64,000 nucleotides of DNA from Grimontia marina (GTDB lineage: Bacteria; Pseudomonadota; Gammaproteobacteria; Enterobacterales; Vibrionaceae): positions 1-64,000 of the forward strand of contig NZ_FIZY01000027.1 in NCBI RefSeq assembly GCF_900060185.1, given 5' to 3'. Position numbers and translations under genes: made by a program. Below, in pieces: positions 1-7,142 of the stretch. The first letter of the stretch is position 1. Each line of letters opens with the position of its first letter. The notes under the pieces are model-generated. The model did not search any database. It was given only the letters and a program-made list of their open reading frames with translations, and was not told the DNA's origin.

Positions 1-309
1 GGTAAAGCGATAAAATACACGCTAGGTCAATGGCCGAAGCTCATCCGCTATATCGACGATGGTCATTTATCGATAGACAATAATCGCGCTGAACGCGCAA
101 TTAAATCGCTGGTCATTGGCCGAAAAAGCTGGCTCTTCTCGACCAACCCTGCTGGGGCTGATGACGCGAGCGCGATGCTTTATAGCATCGTCGAGACAGC
201 AAAGGCCAACGGACTCATCCTCTAAGATTACATGGTCAAGTGCATGAAAGAGCTTGCGAAAGCAGAGCCTGATATCGATGCGCTCCTGCCATGGAACCTC
301 AAACATTAG
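1..309 (+). pseudogene. IS66-family transposase, C-terminal remnant with internal stop
   Basis: The plus frame opening at base 1 reads as the end of an IS66-type transposase: the DNNRAERAIK motif, then GRKSWLF and an ETAKANG segment. A TAA stop at 223-225 interrupts the frame where the family continues, and the same frame resumes afterwards with the usual ending of the family, LLPWN, before a TAG at 307-309. The 5' part lies outside the window. The in-frame stop argues that this copy is inactive. Assignment rests on recalled family motifs; the element cannot be named. Confidence 0.75.
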
Positions 310-342
310 CAAGATCGCCCTGTGGGTTCATGGGGCGCATAC
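310..342 (+). mobile_element. Probable right terminal end of the IS66-type element
   Basis: Shortly after the transposase frame the sequence GGGTTCATGGGGCGCATAC ends at about 342. This resembles the terminal inverted repeat of IS66 elements as recalled, read on the complementary strand. The left end and any target duplication are outside the window, so the boundary is approximate. Confidence 0.4.
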
Positions 343-465
343 GCTGATTTGGGATATGCACAGGCATAGAATAACTCAGGGTGGATTTGCCGAAACGGGA
401 AGGGGCACATTATCGAACGGACCGGTCAACAAAAAGCCCGTTCCTGAGTAATGAGAAGTCTTGGT

Positions 466-2571
466 TTATAGATCCGCTAAGTTCACCACGTGATCTGCGC
501 TCTCTATCGTTTCAGGTCGATGAGCAATCATTAAACGGGTGAATGGTAGGTTTTTGATATTTTCATTTATCCTACTTTCGTTCTCGACATCTAGATGACT
601 GGTCGCTTCATCCAAAAAGAGTATTGCGGGACGTCGGTATAAAGCACGAGCAAGCAATAACCGCTGAGTTTGTCCACCTGAGAAATTAGAACCCATGTCA
701 GACACTAAACTTCGATAGTTCATCGGTAAGTTGAGAATATCTTCGTGAATCCCCGCCAAATGAGCGCAATGAGATAGCAGTTGTTGATCAGGCTCTGGGT
801 CAAAGAATGATATGTTCTCTTCGATGGTTCCGGTGAGTAGAGTGTCGTCTTGCATCACAGAGCCGATGTAATTTCGATAGTTAGACAACCCCAAGTCTCT
901 GATATCTTCCCCATCAACTAACACTCTACCAGATGTCGGTTGCAACAAGCCCAGCATGATTTTCAGTAACGTCGATTTCCCGCAACCAGAAGGTCCAATG
1001 AGCGCTACCGACTCACCCGCATTCACCTCTAAATTTACGTTTTTAAATATATACTCTTCATCTGGCGAGTATTTAAAAGACAAGTCCACTAACTTGATGC
1101 TACCGCGCATTTGTATGAGATTGCGACCTTTTTCGCGATGAGGTTCTTGCTCATGCAGGGCGATATCAGCTATACGATCCAAGTGCAATCGCAACATTTT
1201 AAACTGCACAATTTGTTCAATTAACACTGACATTCGGGTAGTCAGTTGATCTTTATAGGCAAGAAAAGCGAATAGCATCCCTATCGTCAGTTCTCCATTC
1301 ATGACGGCAGTAGCAGCAAGAAAAATGATAAAAATATTCTCCAATCCGAAAAGAAATTGGTTTGCTGACTCAAAACCAATGTTGAGCTTTCCTAACTTTA
1401 TGTCGGCATTAATGACGGCGCTATAGTGATTTTGCCAGTTACTCTGGCGCAGGGATTCTGCATTAAACAGACGAATAGTCTGAATTCCACGAGCGGTTTC
1501 TAAAAATTGGCTTTGCTCTTTGGCTTTAGCTTCAATTGACACTTCCGTTGCTTGTCGCAACGTATTATACAGAGCCAGTCGAATCGCGAGATAGATAGAA
1601 ATGATGCACAAGACGACAGCGGTTAAGAACTGGCTATATGCGAACATCACACCTAAGATAGCCAATGACATGAAGCCATCCACAATGGTTTCAACCAGCC
1701 CAGTTGTCATGCGCTCTCTTACCTGACCGAGTGAGCCAAAGCGTGATACTAAATCGCCGATGTGACGTGTCTCAAAATAACTCATAGGTAAACGCAACAA
1801 ATGACGTAATAGGTTAGCACCCATTTGTAGATTCAACTGACTCGATAACCGCAAGATCAACCAGCTTCTTATCGCTTTGGTAATAATGTTAAAAAACAAT
1901 AGAAGGCTAAAGCCAACTGCCAACACCACCAATAGAGAATTGTCGAAACTCGTCAATACTTCATCGACGACCAATTGAATGTAATAAGGGCTCAGCAGCA
2001 TAAAAATCTGCAATAGAATGGTGAGCATCACGAGTGTGGTTAACACTTTCCCGATACCCGAGATTCGAGTCCATAGCTGGCTAATCCCCATTTTTTGGCG
2101 CGAATCTTTTTTCTCAAACTGTTTTGTTGGGATCAACTCAATGGCTATCCCTGTAAAGTGTTTGCTGAACTCTTCGAGAGATAATATACGTGTACCAGAC
2201 GCTGGATCATTGATGGTGAGTTTGTTTTTCTTGACTCCAGTAAGGACAACAAAGTGATTAAGGTCCCAGTGCAATATACAGGGTAAAGTTAACTTCCCGA
2301 CATGCTCTAATGGGCATTTGAGTGCGCGAGCAGCCAATTGCATCTTGTCTGCCGTTTGGATTAATTGCTGAACATTAATACCTTTTAGACCAGGAGTATG
2401 GAACCTTCGTGCTGCAGGCATATCAAGTTTGTGTCCATAATAGGTCGAAACCATTGCGAGACAAGCAACTCCGCATTCTGCTGCTTCTGTCTGTGAAATC
2501 ATGGCCACTTTTTTATTGCCAGAATACTCCAGAAGTTCTGTAATATGAGGCTCTTTTACGATTGAGTTCAT
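466..2571 (-). CDS. C39-peptidase ABC exporter (PCAT) of the graspetide operon
   Basis: A 701-residue fused peptidase/permease/ATPase that should cut the leader from a double-glycine precursor and export the product across the inner membrane. The N-terminal C39 domain shows QTEAAECG with catalytic Cys33, His106 in HWDLNH and Asp122 in NDPASG. A multi-helix membrane domain spans roughly residues 165-450. The ATPase has Walker A GPSGCGKST at 526-534, the signature SGGQTQRLLLARAL and Walker B ILFLDEATSHLD. It is the last gene of the operon, one base after the HlyD-type gene, so the two should be translated together. The length is normal for the family and all catalytic residues are present. The natural substrate is most likely the GG-containing precursor at 6056-6259. 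Confidence 0.9.
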   Translation of the reverse strand: MNSIVKEPHITELLEYSGNKKVAMISQTEAAECGVACLAMVSTYYGHKLDMPAARRFHTPGLKGINVQQLIQTADKMQLAARALKCPLEHVGKLTLPCILHWDLNHFVVLTGVKKNKLTINDPASGTRILSLEEFSKHFTGIAIELIPTKQFEKKDSRQKMGISQLWTRISGIGKVLTTLVMLTILLQIFMLLSPYYIQLVVDEVLTSFDNSLLVVLAVGFSLLLFFNIITKAIRSWLILRLSSQLNLQMGANLLRHLLRLPMSYFETRHIGDLVSRFGSLGQVRERMTTGLVETIVDGFMSLAILGVMFAYSQFLTAVVLCIISIYLAIRLALYNTLRQATEVSIEAKAKEQSQFLETARGIQTIRLFNAESLRQSNWQNHYSAVINADIKLGKLNIGFESANQFLFGLENIFIIFLAATAVMNGELTIGMLFAFLAYKDQLTTRMSVLIEQIVQFKMLRLHLDRIADIALHEQEPHREKGRNLIQMRGSIKLVDLSFKYSPDEEYIFKNVNLEVNAGESVALIGPSGCGKSTLLKIMLGLLQPTSGRVLVDGEDIRDLGLSNYRNYIGSVMQDDTLLTGTIEENISFFDPEPDQQLLSHCAHLAGIHEDILNLPMNYRSLVSDMGSNFSGGQTQRLLLARALYRRPAILFLDEATSHLDVENESRINENIKNLPFTRLMIAHRPETIESADHVVNLADL

Positions 2572-2572
2572 A

Positions 2573-3811
2573 TCAAATCTTTCCTAATAGTCCATAGACG
2601 GGTTCAAGGATCCAACCCATAATGCTTCGGCTTTCCAATAATATGTCTGCCTCCAGCAGCATGCCGTTTTTAAGCGGAATAGTTGAACCTTTAAAGTCGA
2701 TATGCTCCTTGTCAAGAGATACGCGTATACGATAAACCGGCTCATTAATTGGTAGGGGAGATTCTCCTTGCTGTAGAAGTACAGTATCAATATGTGAAAC
2801 TTTCCCGCTTAAATAACCAAACCTTTGGTATGGGAAAGCTTCCAACCTGAGCTTGACCAAATCCTCTTTCTTAACAAATCCTGCTGACCGAGTTGGCAAA
2901 AAAAGTTCAGCGATCAGCTTTGCGTTTTCAGGAATTAGACTCAACAACAAATCATTATCTTGAACCGTTTCTCCAGTTACGACGTTTATCCCTGTTGCCT
3001 TTCCTTTTTCATTAGCGGTCAATACATGGATAGCATTCCCCTGTGCTTGGCTGAGCTGCTGCCGAATCGAAGACTTCTGCTGCTCTAATTCCAAAACGTT
3101 CAACTGATGTTGCTTGGGAAGAATAGTCAAATCAGACTGCAATGTATTTCGAGCCTTTCGCAAATCCAGCTCATTAGCTATCACTCTCTCTTTCTGGGCT
3201 TTGATTTCAATTAAAGCTTCTTTTTGAGATTGAAGGTCCAGAGCGGAAAGATGCCCTTCTCTGTGTAGCTTCAGATGCTGCGCCTCTCGTTCGAGCTGAA
3301 GTTGGTATTTTTCATTTATCAGTGACTGCTGACTTTCAATAGCAGAAAGTTGGCGCTCGATATCGGAAACGAGTATATTTTGTTTTTCCATTTGCTGGAC
3401 ATGCATGGTGTTTTGATACTCAATTTCTTTGTTGATGTACTGATATTGCTTTTCAAATTCTTTAACAATCGTTTGATTGAGATCGAGTCCATTCTCTAGT
3501 TTGCTTCTCGATATAATAGTGACCAGAGGCTGGCCCTTCTCGACCTCTTGTCCCTCCATGATGTGAACAGTTTCAACGATGCCTTTACGTTGCGAAAAAG
3601 ATTTAATAATGCCTCTATCTGGTAAAATGTAACCTTGAACAGTCTCTTTACGACTGTACTCTGCGTAATTAAGAAACAACACAAGTAAGCTGAGTGAAAT
3701 AAACAAAATGGCTACGATAAGAGAAATGGACAAGGGTTGTGCAAGCAACACATCGCCATGGAGTCGTTGTTTTTGTGCGTCAATAACAGATTGACGATAC
3801 AGCTGGCTCAA
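2573..3811 (-). CDS. HlyD-family membrane fusion protein (exporter adaptor)
   Basis: A 412-residue periplasmic adaptor that would link the ABC exporter to an outer-membrane channel. It has a short cytoplasmic N-terminus, one membrane helix at about residues 26-49, a lipoyl-type half (VQGYILPDRGIIKSF, then VEKGQPLV), a long Gln/Glu/Lys-rich coiled coil from about 105 to 250, the second lipoyl half around ATGINVVTGETV, and a beta-barrel end. This layout is typical of adaptors paired with C39 ABC exporters. It lies directly upstream of the transporter and follows the second ATP-grasp gene by 69 bases. No TolC-like gene is in the operon, so a general TolC is probably used. Confidence 0.85.
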   Translation of the reverse strand: MSQLYRQSVIDAQKQRLHGDVLLAQPLSISLIVAILFISLSLLVLFLNYAEYSRKETVQGYILPDRGIIKSFSQRKGIVETVHIMEGQEVEKGQPLVTIISRSKLENGLDLNQTIVKEFEKQYQYINKEIEYQNTMHVQQMEKQNILVSDIERQLSAIESQQSLINEKYQLQLEREAQHLKLHREGHLSALDLQSQKEALIEIKAQKERVIANELDLRKARNTLQSDLTILPKQHQLNVLELEQQKSSIRQQLSQAQGNAIHVLTANEKGKATGINVVTGETVQDNDLLLSLIPENAKLIAELFLPTRSAGFVKKEDLVKLRLEAFPYQRFGYLSGKVSHIDTVLLQQGESPLPINEPVYRIRVSLDKEHIDFKGSTIPLKNGMLLEADILLESRSIMGWILEPVYGLLGKI

Positions 3812-3880
3812 TAGTGATCTCCAATGGTATACAAGCCCGACCTCGGACTGAACTCGGGCATAAGCACAATAAACTTTTGG

Positions 3881-4867
3881 TTAGCGCCCAGCTGATACTA
3901 GGTTGTTTGCAATAGCCTCACAGATCCCAAGCTCTTGGTATACGTCCATCCAGTAAAACTCACCGCACGGATTTATCTCAAGAAATTTGTAAGCTCCATC
4001 AGGCGTTAATATGATGTCTGCCGCGCCGTAATTGAGATTCAACTTTTTGGCAAGCTTGACCAATTTTTCAGCTTCTTCTTTTGGTAATTCATAAGGCTGC
4101 CATTTATCGAGAGTGTACATACCTCTTTTACGCCAATCAGTTTCCATGCCTTTCATAATTTCAGGGTCAATGGAGGCACAGAATACTTGGTTGCCAACGA
4201 CTGTTGCTCTAAGCTCAACTTCTTTTTCTATATGCTCCTGAAATACCATTGGACAGAGGTTTAATTCTTCTAATTTATCAAGGTGTTCCTCTGTGACCTT
4301 ATTGGTAAATACTACCTGTTCAATATCTTCATGCCATATTGAAAAGGCAGTCTGCATTTTGGTGATAATTCTCCCCTTATTATCAGTAAAAAATTGGCGA
4401 ACCGCATCTGGTGAGTTACTGGTTAACGTGTTCGGTAAATCCAAACCCACTTTGCGAGCTAACATTAGTTGATATTCTTTATTTGATGCATGCTTTACAT
4501 CCCAATAATCGTCGAGTTTGAAACACTGCAAGCTATCTAAAAAGCCAAGGATAGTTCGCTTACTCTCCTCTATTGATGGCTGTTTCAACTGAATGTCCAT
4601 ATCCGCAGGTAGTCCTTTGGCAGGGTAGAAACGACGATACCAAACTGCCATTATTTCACTGCTTTGTACTACTTCACCCGTTTCCGTGGTTAACACGCTT
4701 ATATTACCACCGTTAAGCTGGTGACTTGCAATTTGAACTTCTGTTGGAAAAAGATCAGTATTAAATCGGATTGGAATGGCGCCCAAAGTGCGTAAGTGCT
4801 CAGAAACTGTATCAATACTCGGGTTATCTTTTGAGTGGGTAATAATAAGTACTTTGTTTTTAGTCAT
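3881..4867 (-). CDS. ATP-grasp graspetide ligase (MdnC/MvdD-like)
   Basis: A 328-residue RimK-related ATP-grasp enzyme of the microviridin ligase group, expected to form macrocyclic omega-ester or omega-amide bonds between side chains of the precursor core. The start VLIITHSKDNPSIDTV and the following RFNTDLFPTEVQI resemble the N-terminal domain of MdnC-type ligases. The C-terminal ATP-grasp part carries GAADIILTPDG and FLEINPCGEFYW, where the acidic and Asn residues bind magnesium and ATP. The DNPSI segment makes it the more MdnC-like (ester-forming) of the two ligases, but this is a weak call. It starts 22 bases after the other ligase. Confidence 0.85.
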   Translation of the reverse strand: MTKNKVLIITHSKDNPSIDTVSEHLRTLGAIPIRFNTDLFPTEVQIASHQLNGGNISVLTTETGEVVQSSEIMAVWYRRFYPAKGLPADMDIQLKQPSIEESKRTILGFLDSLQCFKLDDYWDVKHASNKEYQLMLARKVGLDLPNTLTSNSPDAVRQFFTDNKGRIITKMQTAFSIWHEDIEQVVFTNKVTEEHLDKLEELNLCPMVFQEHIEKEVELRATVVGNQVFCASIDPEIMKGMETDWRKRGMYTLDKWQPYELPKEEAEKLVKLAKKLNLNYGAADIILTPDGAYKFLEINPCGEFYWMDVYQELGICEAIANNLVSAGR

Positions 4868-4889
4868 GCTTCTTTCAGCCTGTCTTTTA

Positions 4890-5912
4890 CTAATTGCTAT
4901 ATTTAATGAGTGTTTGGGCGATGTGTTCCGAAATAGGCAAGCCCAGCTCTGCCTCCAACATTCCCCATTCTCCTGCCGGGTTTACTTCCAGAAAATGATA
5001 TTTGTTCTCTATATCCAATATGATATCGATAGCACCAAACTTTAAATTCATAGAAGCCATGAAGATGCGAAGTTTTCGTATCAGGTCTTCGGGAATATCA
5101 ACATGTTTCCAGTTTGAGGTGGTTGGGGGAGCTTTACGCCAGTCGAGTAACTCCTTGTCATCTTCGCTACTAAGATTCACTTGAGCAGGGAATAAATGTC
5201 CATCTATATATGCAATTCGCAACTCCGTTTTCTTTTTCACTCTTTTTTGGAAAATCATTGGTGAAAAACGCAATGAGGAAAGATCTTTGAGGTGCTCCTC
5301 TGTCACCTTCGAGGTATAGACAAAGGCGGGTGGCTTTCCCATAGATACAGTGAGAGCCGTATGCATTTTTGCTACAATATCACCGTCGCACTGTTTGTAG
5401 AATTCCTTCACTTGATTGGGAATGTTAGTAAATAATGTCGCCGGGATGTCAAGACCAGCTTTTTTAGCCAGTTTAAGCTGAAGCCACTTATTTTCACTGG
5501 CCATTTGTATATTGGGATGATCAAGCCAAAACACGTCACCTAAGCTGTACAACAATGCGCACTTAATGCTCTCTGATTCACGAGTGGCCTGTGCTAATAT
5601 TTCCCCCTCTAGTGCCGAGGACAAATCACTCACTAAATTTTTTCTATGCCATATAGCACCAATATTAGACTCATCAATCAACCAGTCTTTTGTCGATATA
5701 ATTCTATCGACATCACTCTGAACGAATACATTCTCTGAATTAAAATTAGATTGTCTTATGCTTCCACCGATTTGAACATGTAGGGGAAACTGATCGCTGT
5801 TTAAACGGATTCCTTCTATACCCGCTGAATTCAGATGTTCTATTACCCATTCAACCGGAAAGGTGTCCTGTGAGTGCGTGATGCACAGGATACTTTTTTT
5901 GGAGTTATGCAT
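4890..5912 (-). CDS. ATP-grasp graspetide ligase (second, MdnB-like)
   Basis: A 340-residue ATP-grasp protein, paralogous to the ligase that follows it. It opens with ILCITHSQDTFPVEWV and RLNSDQFPLHVQIGG, and ends with the ATP-grasp signature FGAIDIILDIENK and FLEVNPAGEWGM. Two different ligases together with a Lys in the core motif fit a microviridin-like scheme in which one enzyme makes esters and the other an amide between Lys and an acidic residue. Which enzyme does which is inferred only. The start ATG at 5910-5912 follows a weak GAAAGAA ribosome site and lies just downstream of a perfect hairpin, so its expression may differ from that of the precursor. Confidence 0.83.
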   Translation of the reverse strand: MHNSKKSILCITHSQDTFPVEWVIEHLNSAGIEGIRLNSDQFPLHVQIGGSIRQSNFNSENVFVQSDVDRIISTKDWLIDESNIGAIWHRKNLVSDLSSALEGEILAQATRESESIKCALLYSLGDVFWLDHPNIQMASENKWLQLKLAKKAGLDIPATLFTNIPNQVKEFYKQCDGDIVAKMHTALTVSMGKPPAFVYTSKVTEEHLKDLSSLRFSPMIFQKRVKKKTELRIAYIDGHLFPAQVNLSSEDDKELLDWRKAPPTTSNWKHVDIPEDLIRKLRIFMASMNLKFGAIDIILDIENKYHFLEVNPAGEWGMLEAELGLPISEHIAQTLIKYSN

Positions 5913-5927
5913 ATTATTCTTTCAATA

Positions 5928-5950
5928 TCACCCCCAACAATTGGGGGTGA
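5928..5950 (-). promoter_or_regulatory. Perfect hairpin between precursor and first ligase gene
   Basis: Ten-base arms TCACCCCCAA and TTGGGGGTGA are separated by three bases. In the minus-strand transcript no U-run follows, so it does not look like a full terminator. An RNA-stabilising or processing hairpin that keeps precursor mRNA above ligase mRNA is a reasonable inference. Confidence 0.6.
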
Positions 5951-6022
5951 GAACTTAGAGACAAAATCTTGATATATAGACATGAATATCAGTCTATATT
6001 AATTAAGTCTGATTTTTATATT

Positions 6023-6069
6023 AGCTCAGCTCAGCTCAGCTCAGCTCAGCTCAGCTCAGCTCAGCTCAG
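6023..6069. repeat. AGCTC pentanucleotide tandem repeat, 9.4 copies
   Basis: Nine perfect AGCTC units run from 6023 to 6067, plus two bases. The repeat overlaps the last codons and the TGA stop (6056-6058) of the graspetide precursor; most of it lies in the 3' untranslated part. On the minus strand the unit is GAGCT, which gives TGA within a few codons in the precursor frame, so copy-number change would leave the peptide end the same while altering the untranslated RNA. Confidence 0.95.
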
Positions 6070-6259
6070 GCAACGCAGGCAACTCGTCCGTTGGAAATAC
6101 AATTGCGGATGAAGAAAAACCTTCATCGTCATCAGACGGAGCTTTACGTGTTGCAATTTCGTTAGGAAAATTCCATCCGCCAGAAATCTGGTTCGCTTCT
6201 TCTTTAGTAATAGTGTCTGCTTCAATAAAGTTACTAAAAAAAGGGGTATTTTTATCCAT
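6056..6259 (-). CDS. Graspetide (microviridin/marinostatin-type) precursor peptide
   Basis: A 67-residue precursor. The start at 6259 is chosen over an upstream ATG at 6295 because GGAAG lies eight bases before it. The leader has T5-PFFSNFIE at residues 5-13, close to the PFFARFL helix recognised by microviridin ligases. The leader ends with KEEANQISGG; Gly27-Gly28 is a double-glycine site suited to the C39 exporter. The core has T37-x-K39-x-P41-S42-D43-x-D45-E46, the TxKxPSDxDE pattern in which Thr and Ser esterify with acidic residues and Lys can form an amide. A follower of 21 residues, rich in Ser, Pro and Glu, ends in LPALPELS. The target, probably a serine protease as for marinostatin, is inference from the family. 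Confidence 0.9.
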   Translation of the reverse strand: MDKNTPFFSNFIEADTITKEEANQISGGWNFPNEIATRKAPSDDDEGFSSSAIVFPTDELPALPELS

Positions 6260-6630
6260 TTGTTTTCTTCCTATAGAATTAAATTTTATAACCAATTATT
6301 TGGTTATTTTTTGAACATTAACCCGTCGACGATTTTGCATTTCTGCTGTTCATTTTTAGGTTTAACATAGAAAAAATATTTAATGAATACCCAATATTTA
6401 TAATCTTAAAAATATTACACTCGAGAGTGATGAAAATTTACTTTCATAACTTTTATGAAAATAGCAATTTATTTTTTTCCTATTATTTTCTTATTTTTTT
6501 GTTCATCGATGACCTCCGTGGAACGCCGCTTTCACTTTCAAGAGAAAGTACTCGACATTCCAAATGTAACAAATGTAAATGGGTTACCTATTTTTCACTT
6601 ATTTGAAAAAAACGCTTGAGTTCAAAAAAG
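6260..6630. promoter_or_regulatory. A+T-rich upstream region of the graspetide operon, with palindrome 6288-6307
   Basis: No gene is seen. The palindrome ATAACCAA-TTAT-TTGGTTAT lies at 6288-6307, just upstream of the precursor ribosome site at about 6267-6271. It may be an operator or a hairpin in the 5' leader. I could not fix a promoter with confidence in this very A+T-rich stretch. Confidence 0.4.
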
Positions 6631-7142
6631 TAGCTATGTTACCTTTCGCGACAATCTCGAACATAGAGCTTTCGGGACACACGTGGCGCAATGTTGAAGA
6701 AGTTGTCGCTGCACCGTAGGTACTAGGAAATGGTTTCCTAGTAGAAGGGCATTAATAGAGCTGTCTGACTTCAACGAAGTCGGGGCATATTGAGGAACCC
6801 AACAGTGATTATGTATTACCTCCACTTCAGCTTCGTTTTACCAAACTGCAGTATTATTACTGAGCCTTGATCCACCCGATCAAAAGAGACGCTTTTCAAA
6901 CGATTTAAAGCTGTTCCCCCACGACATGATCGTGATGCTTTGCCGTACTTGTTTTAGCGCACTCGAACACACTTAGGCTTCCGCTGATATCACATGAAGT
7001 GATTCGACGGGTATTTCCCGATGACTCGGGGGTGTGCTCCACGACTTACCTGCTGATTTCTCAATAACGCCGATTTGGTGTTAAGGGTTGCTACACGCAA
7101 TGTCGGCAGCGACGTAGTGGTGAACATGGAAGATCAAGAATA
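6631..7142 (+). promoter_or_regulatory. Long hairpin-rich leader upstream of the norspermidine operon
   Basis: About 500 bases with no convincing gene precede the fused aminotransferase/decarboxylase. Hairpins are visible: TACTAGGAAA-TGG-TTTCCTAGTA at 6721-6743 (ten perfect pairs) and GACTT-CAACG-AAGTC at 6767-6781, with weaker ones near 6920-6935 and 6988-7003. A 27-codon reading frame starts at 6636, and a five-codon one (MEDQE) ends in TAATG, overlapping the operon start. None has a strong ribosome site. A regulatory leader is possible but unproven. Confidence 0.4.

Noticed and set aside
6023-6069. Phase-variable switch of the precursor reading frame
   Set aside because: In the precursor frame the repeat itself supplies a stop within its first units, so adding or removing copies does not change the peptide.
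6634-6825. 63-codon minus-strand reading frame in the norspermidine leader
   Set aside because: No ribosome site, no recognisable domain, and it overlaps strong hairpins that suit a non-coding leader.
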